DNA of 34,278 bases, from positions 1 through 34,278 of the forward strand of contig NHBO02000084.1 in assembly GCA_002167845.2 (NCBI GenBank), read 5' to 3'. Positions 9,576 through 16,859 of the stretch are shown piece by piece (the stretch's first letter is position 1; each line of letters starts with the position of its first letter). Origin of the DNA: Phycisphaera sp. TMED9. Lineage in GTDB: Bacteria > Planctomycetota > Phycisphaerae > Phycisphaerales > SM1A02. The notes beneath the pieces were generated by a model. That model saw only the letters and a program-made list of their open reading frames with translations, searched no databases and had not been told where the DNA came from. The translations under genes were made by a program, and so were the position numbers.

Positions 9576-10400
9576 TCAGTCTCCGGCGTGGGCCATGTCC
9601 CGCGCCAGCTGCAGGTCGTTCCACACCGCTGCCCGCACGTCCGGCGTGTATCGCCGCAGGACGTAGGCCGGATGGAACGTCGGCATCACGGGAATCGAAA
9701 GATCCTCGACCTCGTACCGCCCCCACGCGCCACGCAGGCGAGTGATCCCCGTTTCGGTTTCAAGCAACAGCTGGGCCGCCGGCCCTCCCAACGCCACCAG
9801 AACCTTCGGCCGTATGACCGCGATCTGTGAGGCCAGCCAGCGACCACACGCTTTGGCTTCATCCGGACGAGGCGTCCGATTCTCCGGCGGTCGGGTCTTG
9901 AGCACGTTGGCGATGTAGACGTCTTCTCGCGTGAATCCCATCGCCTTGATCATCTGATCGAGTTTCTCGCCCGCCGGTCCCACGAATGGCCGGCCGGAGC
10001 GATCCTCATGCTCGCCGGGGGCCTCCCCGATGAACATCAACGATGCTTCCGGACTCCCCTCGCCGAAGACGATGTTGCGATGCGTCGTCGAAGCGACACA
10101 GTGCACGCAGGCGTCGGCATGCCGGACGGAAAGCGCCTCCAACCTCTCGGCCTGAGAGTCACCCTCCAGCGTCGCACTCGGAATCGCCGGTTCGCCTCGC
10201 CCGCAGGGGGCCGAGGTCGGCGCGTCATCGGTTTCCACCACCGGAGCCGAGGGCCGCGGGACGCGGGACGCCTCCTCCGGGAGGTCCGCCGAGACCACCG
10301 CCGCTCCAGCCCGCCCCAACGGAACCTCCGAGACGCCCAGAAGCGCATCGGTTTCGATCATCGCTCTCGCTGCTCGATGTTCCGCGGACGCATCAGTCAT
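9576..10400 (-). CDS. Uracil-DNA glycosylase, family 4-like
   Basis: The enzyme removes uracil from DNA to start base excision repair. Of 274 residues, the first 95 are a variable Pro/Ala-rich extension and the rest is the glycosylase domain, with motif GEAPGEHED, then VGPAGEKLD, the region [10 protein letters not shown], and motif THPA-like [10 protein letters not shown]. Family 4 enzymes bind a 4Fe-4S cluster with four cysteines; here ACVHC gives two and EAKAC one, but the position usually seen as KCRPP is KTRPP, so one ligand is replaced by threonine. The ATG follows a TAGGAT hexamer by 6 bases, suggesting a leaderless message. Family 5 or another related subfamily is possible. Confidence 0.9.
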   Translation of the reverse strand: MTDASAEHRAARAMIETDALLGVSEVPLGRAGAAVVSADLPEEASRVPRPSAPVVETDDAPTSAPCGRGEPAIPSATLEGDSQAERLEALSVRHADACVHCVASTTHRNIVFGEGSPEASLMFIGEAPGEHEDRSGRPFVGPAGEKLDQMIKAMGFTREDVYIANVLKTRPPENRTPRPDEAKACGRWLASQIAVIRPKVLVALGGPAAQLLLETETGITRLRGAWGRYEVEDLSIPVMPTFHPAYVLRRYTPDVRAAVWNDLQLARDMAHAGD

Positions 10401-10406
10401 GCCCCC

Positions 10407-10412
10407 ATCCTA
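10407..10412 (-). promoter_or_regulatory. -10 element for the uracil-DNA glycosylase gene, leaderless-type
   Basis: TAGGAT on the minus strand is separated from the ATG at 10400 by exactly 6 bases, placing the expected transcription start on or next to the start codon. Confidence 0.5.
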
Positions 10413-10447
10413 CCGCCCGTGCGGGAGCCGGCACCCGCCAACGAAGA

Positions 10448-10484
10448 ACGCGGCGGCGAGCCCCGTGGGACTACGCCGCCGCGT
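10448..10484 (-). terminator. Hairpin terminator of the DUF2617-like gene
   Basis: A perfect 11-bp stem (ACGCGGCGGCG with CGCCGCCGCGT) encloses a 15-base loop that itself can pair CCC with GGG. It lies about 50 bases after the stop of the gene ending at 10532. There is no T-run. Confidence 0.55.
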
Positions 10485-10531
10485 GCGGTCGATCTTGATC
10501 GGCATTCAACCTGATTCGCCCGATCGGCGAT

Positions 10532-11095
10532 TCATTCCTCTTCTTCGTCCACACCCAGTCGGAACATGGACTGGGTGCGAAGCACCAATGCGCAGTCGGA
10601 GCGAAGGTGGTAGCCCTGGACGTGCACTTCGGTTCGATATCGCTGGATATCGAGCACCGACATCTCCGGACGAGCCGTGGGACCCTCCGGCTTGATCACC
10701 AGCGAGTTCGACTCGCGTGCATGCTGGGTCATCTCCCGATAGGTCGACTCATACAGATGATCCGAGAGCGTCTCGGTCTGCATGGTCGTCATATAGGTGA
10801 CCGCGTCACCAAACGTGCTCTCGAAGTCACGCTCGCCCGCACACGGGAGATTGGCGACGAGCCCCTTCTCGGGGAGATTCTCGACTTCATCGGTCACGAC
10901 TTCGCAGACCGTGATGCTGCCCGTCTGGAATCGAGAGACCTGCCCACCTGGGAATATCCAGCCCTCGAACTCGAAATCTTCCTGCTGGATTCGTCGGCGA
11001 CCCTCGATCCCGAAGAACTCGGGATGAAGCGGCTTCCGATAGACCAACATGGTGTATGCCTGTAGTGACGTCGTCTTGCTTGATGCGATCGACAT
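10532..11095 (-). CDS. Conserved hypothetical protein, DUF2617-like
   Basis: The function is unknown. The product is a soluble-looking 187-residue protein without a signal peptide or membrane segment, and it ends in an acidic DEEEE tail. The early KPLHPEFF, the central NLPCAGERDFE, the TTMQTETLSDHLYE helix and the late RTQSMFRL match what I recall of DUF2617 proteins of Planctomycetota and Actinobacteria (HPEL near the start, Q-x-E in the middle, TQS near the end). ATG 11095 has GGAAGG about 9 bases upstream; a second ATG at 11050 would start nearer the conserved part. The gene stands alone between the glycosylase gene and the unusual region upstream. Confidence 0.6.
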   Translation of the reverse strand: MSIASSKTTSLQAYTMLVYRKPLHPEFFGIEGRRRIQQEDFEFEGWIFPGGQVSRFQTGSITVCEVVTDEVENLPEKGLVANLPCAGERDFESTFGDAVTYMTTMQTETLSDHLYESTYREMTQHARESNSLVIKPEGPTARPEMSVLDIQRYRTEVHVQGYHLRSDCALVLRTQSMFRLGVDEEEE

Positions 11096-11423
11096 GGTGA
11101 TGGATCCTTCCCGGCCCGTCGTACGAGCCTCGTTTCACCGGTCGTGCCTTCAGAGCCCGTTGCTCTTCAGGCGGTTCTCAACCTTGGAGGGACGGAACGA
11201 TCCATGTCGTCCAACCAGAGGCTCATTTCTCGACTGCGAACGAGGTTCGCAGGCGAACAATTGGTGGCCGAGCGTGTGCCGGCCGATTCCCAACTCGTCA
11301 CCAAGACTTCCTCGATGACGATGCACATCCGAACCTTTGCCTTTCAACGTCCTAAAGGCATTGCTCGAGAATCTCACCACATCCGATCCGAGAGCTTCAC
11401 ATTTCCGCGATTCTCACGTCTCT

Positions 11424-11448
11424 CCTGCCGCAACTCAGCAGGTTTTTT
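11424..11448 (+). terminator. Orphan intrinsic terminator
   Basis: CCTGC, a 9-base loop and GCAGG are followed by six T residues. No plus-strand gene precedes it; the nearest upstream gene is transcribed the other way. It may end a small RNA or an unrecognised short gene. Confidence 0.45.
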
Positions 11449-11827
11449 CCAAAACCACACCCTTGGCTCGTCATGCACGAACCACTTCAGCCGAAAACCC
11501 CATCGGCTCGATCCCTGAGATCAGAACTACTTCTTCTCTTCGAATGTGGAGCCCAAAGTCGTCGGTTTTGCCCCTGCCGGACGATTTCGGGCTTTCGTCA
11601 ATTGTCAACGACGCACATTCCGTTGCCGTCGGTGCCATTGTCGCAATGCTGGTTCGAAAGGCAAGGGTGTTCCGACTCATTTGAAAAAACTAGATCTGGT
11701 AGGTCGGATCCATACCGGCACCATGGAGGGTGGCCTGAACGGAACCACAACGAATCGATACGAAGGAACAGCCGCTCCGGATCGCCGACTCCGCCAGATT
11801 GACCCAAAAAAGAGATCTCAAGCCCCC

Positions 11828-11864
11828 AAAAAGGCCGCCTCGGCCCCCTTTCGGAAGCCGAGGC
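11828..11864 (-). terminator. Intrinsic terminator of rnpB
   Basis: On the minus strand GCCTCGGC, a 12-base loop and GCCGAGGC form a perfect 8-bp stem, followed by GGCC and TTTTT. A second T-run (six T) lies about 15 bases further on. Confidence 0.8.
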
Positions 11865-11869
11865 GTCAA

Positions 11870-12279
11870 CGGACTGAGACGAGCTGTAAGCCGAGTTCCG
11901 TCAGCCGGTTCTTCCGGAGAAAAAGCCGGCCTGGCGGTCATTTCTCTGGGAATGTCGTCGCCGACACCCTCCAGCACGCCACCCGTTCCAACCCGCGGAC
12001 CGCGGGCACACCGAATCGACCGAGGCCGCTCGATGCGTGGAACTGCTTGCGCTTGCACGCGGTGGGGTTTGCCGTGCCCCGTCCGTCACCGGAACGGGCG
12101 GTGCGCTCTTACCGCACCTTTTCAACCTTACCTGCGACCGAAGTCACATCGGCGGTCTGTTTTCTGTGGCACTGTCCCTGACCCGCAGCCCGCGGGCCGG
12201 TGGGTGTTACCCACCACCGTTGTCCTACCGTGCTCGGACTTTCCTCGCCGAAAAATCGACGCGACCGCCCGCTCGCCAC
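11870..12279 (-). ncRNA. rnpB: RNase P RNA, bacterial class A
   Basis: This is the catalytic RNA of RNase P, which trims tRNA 5' leaders. On the minus strand the conserved P4 5' strand GAGGAAAGTCCGAGC lies near 12232-12248. Further conserved blocks follow: ACAGAAAACAGACCGCC, then GGTAAGGTTGAAAAGGTGCG with GTAAGAGCGCACCG, then GGCACGGCAAACCCCACC, and finally GAACTCGGCTTACAGCTCG near the 3' end. P1 can form between GGCGAGC (12271-12277) and GCTCGTC (11878-11884), and P2 between GGCGGTC and GACCGCC. These pairings fix the ends to within about 10 bases. A -10 at 12285-12290 and the terminator at 11828-11864 frame the gene, giving a product of about 410 nucleotides. Confidence 0.93.
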
Positions 12280-12284
12280 CGAGG

Positions 12285-12290
12285 AGTCTA
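12285..12290 (-). promoter_or_regulatory. -10 element of rnpB
   Basis: TAGACT on the minus strand puts the transcription start at about 12278-12279, just where helix P1 begins. A -35 is not obvious. Confidence 0.5.
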
Positions 12291-12336
12291 TCAGCCGCGA
12301 TCGACCGTCACCCCAATGCCCCACCGGGACTCCGGC

Positions 12337-12342
12337 TAGCAT
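12337..12342 (+). promoter_or_regulatory. -10 element for the 12351 gene, near-leaderless
   Basis: TAGCAT ends 8 bases before ATG 12351. The same hexamer stands before the SurA-like lipoprotein gene at 25342. Confidence 0.45.
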
Positions 12343-12350
12343 CTCACGCG

Positions 12351-13328
12351 ATGACCGACTCAGCGACAGACCACGTGGCGATCTGGGTGGGCGAGAGCCA
12401 GCTTTCCTTGATCGAGGGCCTCTCCGGCACGCCCGGGCTGGAGATCATGGCGCTCGGCGGCGATTCGGCAATGATCAAGGCGACCGCAGACCGCCTGAAT
12501 GCCGCCCACCTCGCGGACCCGAAGGCCCTGGCGGGGGTCGAAGCCGACGCCACCCTCATCGCGGACCCCTCAAGAATCATGCCGACGGACGTCCTCTCGG
12601 CCATGATCGCCGAGGCAAATCGGTCCCATCGGCCCCTCTTGTCGATGGCACCCCGGCCCGCCTCGATCGAGGAGTCCGCCGAACTCATCGCATCGGCCGT
12701 CCTCCCGTCGCCGGTCCCCTGCTTCCGCGACCTCCCGCAAGGAAGACGGTTCATCGCGGCCGCCGAATCCTTTGAAACGCCCAGCGCGGCTTCCGTCGAG
12801 ATCTCCGGGCCGGCGGCGGAAACCTCTCTGACCGGCCGCCTGTTCGACGCCTTCGACCTGCTTTCCGTCTGGTTCGGGCTGCCTTCGTTCGTCGATGCCA
12901 CCGCGGTTCGACCGCTCGGCAGCCATCACCCCGCCGCGACACAGAGACTCTTCGCCATGGCGAAATTCCCCGATGGCCGCGCGGCATCGATCTCCGCCGG
13001 CGTGGACGGTGGACGACACGCCAGAGTCACGACGCTCTTCGGGCCTGGCGGACGAATGCAGAACCTGGACGGGTGTCTTGATTGGACTGGCCCGGAAGGC
13101 GAGGTCCTCGAACACGAAGCGACCACCACTCGGGGCGCCGACGATTTTCATCGCGAGTTGGCCGCCTCGATCAAGAGCCATGTTCAAATGAACGCGCATG
13201 GCGAGCGAAGCCGATCACCGGAAATGCTCGTCGACCTGCTGGCCACCTGCGAAGCGGTTCTCCTGAGTTCGAGAACCGGGGAGCCGGAATCGGTCGATGC
13301 CGTCCGCAGCATGCTCGGACGAGTGTGA
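12351..13328 (+). CDS. Degenerate Gfo/Idh/MocA-like protein
   Basis: The 325-residue product has the outline of a Gfo/Idh/MocA oxidoreductase: an N-terminal alpha/beta half in which a possible nucleotide-binding region ends in a DATLIADPSRI segment, then a C-terminal sheet domain (RGADDFHRELAASI). It ends with LLATCEAVLLSSRTGEPESV, which closely resembles the terminal helix of that family. The N-terminus, VAIWVGESQLSLIEGL, lacks the GxGxxA dinucleotide loop, and the EKP catalytic motif is absent, where family members usually have it after the Rossmann core. It may therefore not be an active dehydrogenase. ATG 12351 was chosen because the frame upstream runs through rnpB and because of the -10 eight bases before. 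I am moderately sure of the family. Confidence 0.6.
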   Translation: MTDSATDHVAIWVGESQLSLIEGLSGTPGLEIMALGGDSAMIKATADRLNAAHLADPKALAGVEADATLIADPSRIMPTDVLSAMIAEANRSHRPLLSMAPRPASIEESAELIASAVLPSPVPCFRDLPQGRRFIAAAESFETPSAASVEISGPAAETSLTGRLFDAFDLLSVWFGLPSFVDATAVRPLGSHHPAATQRLFAMAKFPDGRAASISAGVDGGRHARVTTLFGPGGRMQNLDGCLDWTGPEGEVLEHEATTTRGADDFHRELAASIKSHVQMNAHGERSRSPEMLVDLLATCEAVLLSSRTGEPESVDAVRSMLGRV

Positions 13329-13337
13329 GGCCACGAA

Positions 13338-13371
13338 GAAGGCCGCCTGCGAGAACTCGCATGCGGCCTTC
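13338..13371. terminator. Bidirectional hairpin terminator
   Basis: GAAGGCCGC and GCGGCCTTC pair over 9 bp, and after one mismatch TGCGAG and CTCGCA add 6 bp around an AA loop. It lies between the convergent 12351 gene and rplU, and no T-run follows on either strand. Confidence 0.65.
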
Positions 13372-13403
13372 CATTCAGTCATCGGTTGTCAGTCGTCGCC
13401 GAC

Positions 13404-13730
13404 TCAGCCCGCGGTGATATCACCGATCCGGACGGTCAGGTACTGCTGACGGTGACCGATCTTCCGACGCATGCCCTTGCGACGCTTGTACATGACCGAG
13501 ACGAGCTTCTTGCCCTTGGTCTCGGCAACGATCTCCGCGGCGACCGAGGCACCCTTGATGTACGGCGTGCCGACGGTTCCGCCCGATCCACCTTCGTCAC
13601 TCACGGTGAGGACGCGGTCGAAGACGAGATTGCCGCTCGGCTCGCTTCCATCGGTGCGGGGATCGATCTCGATGACGTCGCCGGGACGCACCATGATCTG
13701 GGTACCGCTGTCTTCGATGATTGCGTACAC
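13404..13730 (-). CDS. rplU: 50S ribosomal protein bL21
   Basis: bL21 binds 23S rRNA in the large subunit. The 108-residue product starts YAIIEDSGTQ after the initiator and has the conserved lysine/arginine-rich stretch YKRRKGMRRKIGHRQQY followed by LTVRIGDI, diagnostic for the family; the usual length is about 100-105. A 9-residue Gly/Ser insertion (SDEGGSGGT) sits in the middle. The start is GTG 13730, with GGAG 8 bases upstream; upstream in-frame codons do not match bL21. rpmA (bL27), normally next to rplU, is not present. The gene has its own promoter at 13825-13852 and a leader of about 88 bases containing a 6-bp hairpin. Confidence 0.95.
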   Translation of the reverse strand: MYAIIEDSGTQIMVRPGDVIEIDPRTDGSEPSGNLVFDRVLTVSDEGGSGGTVGTPYIKGASVAAEIVAETKGKKLVSVMYKRRKGMRRKIGHRQQYLTVRIGDITAG

Positions 13731-13746
13731 GTTGCTGCTCCGCTGT

Positions 13747-13765
13747 CCTCGAAGATGGCTCGAGG
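13747..13765 (-). promoter_or_regulatory. Hairpin in the rplU leader
   Basis: CCTCGA, a 7-base loop and TCGAGG form a 6-bp stem 17 bases before the GTG. Ribosomal protein leaders often hold autoregulatory structures; a function here is only a guess. Confidence 0.3.
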
Positions 13766-13824
13766 CGATGATCCAATGAAGAGGTCGGCCGAGATCCGTT
13801 GATCCGCCGCCTGCAGAATCGAAA

Positions 13825-13852
13825 AGGATATCAGGGATCCAGAATGGATCAA
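13825..13852 (-). promoter_or_regulatory. Promoter of rplU
   Basis: On the minus strand TTGATC (13847-13852) is followed after 16 bases by TATCCT (13825-13830), which also has an extended -10 TG (TGATATCCT). It overlaps the stop codon of the symporter gene. Confidence 0.6.
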
Positions 13853-15699
13853 GTGGGGTCGTCCGCGACCCGACTCGCCGCCCGGATGGTCGGGAGGCCC
13901 AGCATGGCCGCCACGGCCAGCATCCCCACCCCCTCCAGAGGCCTGCCAAGCACCAACCAGCCCGTCCCGAGGATGGCCGACCAGATCCCGAGGGTCCCCA
14001 TCAACGCCCAGCCAAGCAAGGGCGCCAGCATCGCCGGCGGCGAATCCCCCGCCTCTCGTGCGATCTGCTTCCAGCCTGGGCCGGCGGGCCGGATCGCTCG
14101 ACGAAAAGCCACCAACCGGTCCCGGCCGGCTGGCCGACTCAGCCAGGTGGCGGGAATCCAGATCGCACCGGAAATCAGGATCACCGCGAGCAATCGGGGG
14201 CCGAACATGGAGTCAAGACCGGACTCGGGGGTCGCCAATGGCCCGAACCTGACCAGGAGATTCCCGGCGATCAGCGACGCCGACATCGCGGCGATCTCGG
14301 ACCACGCGGTGGTCCTCCACCAGTACCAGCGAAGGATGAGCACCGGCGCGGTTCCGGCCGCGATCACCCCCAGATACTTGTAGAGCGCGACGATGTCATC
14401 GAATCCACTGGCGATGAGAAGCACCAGCCCCATGACGGGAAGAGCCAGCATTCTCCCCTTCCAGACCTCACCCGCGCCACCTCGGGATTCTGCGGGGGCT
14501 TCCGGTTCAGGATGCCGACGAATCAACCGGCCCGCAGGACGAATGACGTCGTTCAAGAGATACGCGGAGGAGAGATTCACATGGGTGTCGACGGTGCTCA
14601 TGAAGGCACCCAGCATCGCGACCACCAGCAAGCCTCGAGCTCCCGCTCCCAGATGCGATCGGATCATCCAGGGGAACGCATCCTTGTCGGCCACCGCCGG
14701 AACCCAGGCGCCAAGTTCCGCATCGAAGGACTCCGGGATCACTGCGAGCGATGCCAGGGCGACGATGATCCAGGGCCAGGGACGAAGCACGTAGTGGGCC
14801 ACGGTGAACCACGCGAGCGCCAGGGCGCCGTCACGCGGCGACCGAGTGGCAAGCAATCTCTGGGCCAGCGCGCCGTGCCCGGGAGCCTTCGCCCACCAGT
14901 TGAGGGTGAAGAACGCGATCGCCGTCGCCATGGCCGCGGCGTCACCCGTGCTCGGCGCAAGCCCCGCCGCGTTGTCCGGCGCCCACGCCGCCGCATCGAC
15001 CTTCGCCAGCATCGCGGCCGGCCCCCCGAGATCCACCACCACCACCACGGCCAGAATCACCGATCCGATCATGGCGAGTACGAACTGGGGGACATCCGAC
15101 CACGCCACCCCGTAAAGGCCCGAGAGCATCGAATAACCGAGCGTCCCGATCGCCAGCGTCGCGACCAGCGCGGTCGCCGAATCGATCTCGACCGGCCCCA
15201 GTGACACCACCGAGTGCTCGGGAATCCCCAGCATGATCCGTGCGATGGTCGCCATGCCGACGGTGACCGATGCGAGCACGACGCCGTTCACCAGAAGCCC
15301 CTGCCAAAGACCCTCGAAGATCCGAAGAAGCCGGGCGGAGAGACCCTCGTATCGCGCCGTGATGAACTCCACGTCGGTGAGGAGCGAACTTCGTCGCCAG
15401 AGCGGTGCAAAGAGAAACACGCCCGCGACATGACCCGCCGCCATCGACCACCACCACCAGTTCTCTCCGATTCCGCCTTGCCGAACGAGGGTCACGACCT
15501 GCAGCGGCGTATCGCTGGAGAACGTGGTGGCGACGATCGACGTCCCCGCCACCCACCATGGCAGCGAACGGCCCGCCAGGAAGTACCCCTCGGTATTGCG
15601 CGAGCCCCGGCGGGCGAAGTAGATTCCGATTCCCAGGACCAGGAGCAGATAACCGGCGATCACCACCCAGTCGACCGTGGTGAGGACCGATCCGGTCAT
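13849..15699 (-). CDS. Sodium:solute symporter (SSS family)
   Basis: This is an inner-membrane secondary transporter of the SSS (SLC5) family, which couples sodium entry to uptake of sugars, amino acids or similar solutes. The 616-residue protein has about 13-14 hydrophobic segments. The first reads VVIAGYLLLVLGIGIYFARR and is followed by NTEGYFLAGRSLPWWVAGTS, the typical SSS signature region, then SSDTPLQ, which resembles the sodium-binding segment. FMSTVDTHVNLSSAYLLND in the eighth segment also fits. The substrate cannot be read from sequence. ATG 15699 overlaps the aminotransferase stop codon by 4 bases (ATGA), so translation is probably coupled to it. Confidence 0.9.
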   Translation of the reverse strand: MTGSVLTTVDWVVIAGYLLLVLGIGIYFARRGSRNTEGYFLAGRSLPWWVAGTSIVATTFSSDTPLQVVTLVRQGGIGENWWWWSMAAGHVAGVFLFAPLWRRSSLLTDVEFITARYEGLSARLLRIFEGLWQGLLVNGVVLASVTVGMATIARIMLGIPEHSVVSLGPVEIDSATALVATLAIGTLGYSMLSGLYGVAWSDVPQFVLAMIGSVILAVVVVVDLGGPAAMLAKVDAAAWAPDNAAGLAPSTGDAAAMATAIAFFTLNWWAKAPGHGALAQRLLATRSPRDGALALAWFTVAHYVLRPWPWIIVALASLAVIPESFDAELGAWVPAVADKDAFPWMIRSHLGAGARGLLVVAMLGAFMSTVDTHVNLSSAYLLNDVIRPAGRLIRRHPEPEAPAESRGGAGEVWKGRMLALPVMGLVLLIASGFDDIVALYKYLGVIAAGTAPVLILRWYWWRTTAWSEIAAMSASLIAGNLLVRFGPLATPESGLDSMFGPRLLAVILISGAIWIPATWLSRPAGRDRLVAFRRAIRPAGPGWKQIAREAGDSPPAMLAPLLGWALMGTLGIWSAILGTGWLVLGRPLEGVGMLAVAAMLGLPTIRAASRVADDPT

Positions 15700-16859
15700 G
15701 GCAGGAGTTCGCCGACTCTCGACAGCCGCTCGATCGCCTGGTCCAGCACCTCCGGCTGCTTGCAGAAGGCGAAGCGGATCGGTCCGCTCCGATGGTCCTC
15801 GTGAAAGGCGGAGGTCGGGATCGCGGCGACGCCGAGTTCACGGACCAGCCGCTCGCAGAAGGCTCGATCGTCGTCGACTCCCAGCGACGCCAGATCGACC
15901 AGCGTGAAGTAGGTGCCCTCCGGCACGATCGGCTCCAGACCGATCGAGCGAAGCCCGTCCACCAGTTGATCGCGTCTCGATCGATACCCGCTCAGGAAAC
16001 CTTCGAAGTATGAATCGGGAAGTTCCAGCGCCGCCGTCGTTCCAACCTGCAATGGCGTGGCGACGCAGAAGCTCGTGAACTGATGCGCACCTCGGACCGC
16101 TTCAGTGAGCCGCGGCGGGGCCACCGTCCAACCGATCTTCCAACCGGTCAGAGAGAACGTCTTGCCGACGCTCGAGGCGACGATGGTGCGAGGTCGAAGC
16201 CCCGGCCGGGACAGTGCCGATCGATGAGCCCCATCGAAGACGAGTGTTTCATAGACCTCGTCGCTGAACAGTACGAGGTCGTGCTCCACGCAGAACGCCT
16301 CGATCACATCCCATTCGGCCTCGCTGTACACCCGACCGGTCGGATTGTGCGGCGAGTTGACGACGAGCATCCGAGTCTTCGCCGTGACCCCCGCTTCAAG
16401 AACCTCCCGATCGATCCGATAGCCCGGCGATGCCGGCTTCGCATACCGGCAGACGCCCCCCGCCATGACCACGGAGGCGGGATAGCTGTCGTACCACGGT
16501 TCGATCAACAGCACTTCATCGCCCGGCTCGAGCACGCCGAGCATGGCATCGCCGATCGCCCCGGTACATCCGTTGGTCACGGTCACTTCGAGATCGGCAT
16601 CGACCGCGACTCCGTACCAGCGTTGGTACCAGGCCGCGATCGCTCCCCGAAGCGACGAGATCCCCGCGAGCGGCGCGTATTGATTGGGACCGTCGAGGAC
16701 CGCCGCGGAAGCCGCCGCCCGGACTTCCTCCGGCCCGTCGAAGTCGGGGAAACCCTGTCCGAGATTGATCGCATCGTGCCGCGCCGAGAGCGCGGACATC
16801 TCGGAGAAGATCGAACTTCCGTACGGCCGAAGTCTTGTACCAAGCCCGCGTTCCGGCAT
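15696..16859 (-). CDS. Pyridoxal phosphate-dependent aminotransferase, class I/II
   Basis: The 387-residue enzyme has fold type I signatures: NLGQGFPDFDGPEEV at the N-terminus, NSPHNPTGRVY, SDEVYETLVFDG and the PLP lysine in SSVGKTFSLTGWKIGW. These are typical of the kynurenine/methionine/glutamine aminotransferase subgroup (YbdL/KAT-like), which moves an amino group to a 2-oxoacid in the cytoplasm; the precise substrate is uncertain. GTG 16862 and ATG 16859 are adjacent; I chose ATG, which forms TGATG with the stop of the upstream channel gene. It sits between the channel and the symporter in an overlapping three-gene set. Confidence 0.9.
   Translation of the reverse strand: MPERGLGTRLRPYGSSIFSEMSALSARHDAINLGQGFPDFDGPEEVRAAASAAVLDGPNQYAPLAGISSLRGAIAAWYQRWYGVAVDADLEVTVTNGCTGAIGDAMLGVLEPGDEVLLIEPWYDSYPASVVMAGGVCRYAKPASPGYRIDREVLEAGVTAKTRMLVVNSPHNPTGRVYSEAEWDVIEAFCVEHDLVLFSDEVYETLVFDGAHRSALSRPGLRPRTIVASSVGKTFSLTGWKIGWTVAPPRLTEAVRGAHQFTSFCVATPLQVGTTAALELPDSYFEGFLSGYRSRRDQLVDGLRSIGLEPIVPEGTYFTLVDLASLGVDDDRAFCERLVRELGVAAIPTSAFHEDHRSGPIRFAFCKQPEVLDQAIERLSRVGELLP

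Larger units (their letters stand above)
11096..11869. other. Atypical AT-richer region without a convincing gene
   Basis: From about 11130 to 11800 the base composition falls visibly, to near 50-55 percent GC in the middle, against about 65 percent around it. Many short frames are open on both strands (for example 11204-11518 on the plus strand, with GGAGG upstream), but their translations are rich in Ser, Arg and His, show no recognisable motif and overlap each other. A 7-bp hairpin TGCGAAC/GTTCGCA lies at 11235-11251. A typical intrinsic terminator on the plus strand is at 11424-11448 with no gene in front of it. It could be a decayed gene or transferred remnant, or encode a small RNA. Confidence 0.5.

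Noticed and set aside
11204-11518. Small plus-strand gene of 104 codons with GGAGG upstream
   Set aside because: The spacer to the ATG is about 13 bases, the product resembles nothing, and the orphan terminator lies inside the frame.
11640-11670. GGTTCGA-like sequence considered as a tRNA T-arm
   Set aside because: No acceptor stem, D-arm or anticodon arm can be built around it; no tRNA was found anywhere in the window.
11799-12350. Upstream in-frame extension of the 12351 gene
   Set aside because: It runs through the antisense of rnpB and its terminator, so it cannot be the protein start.
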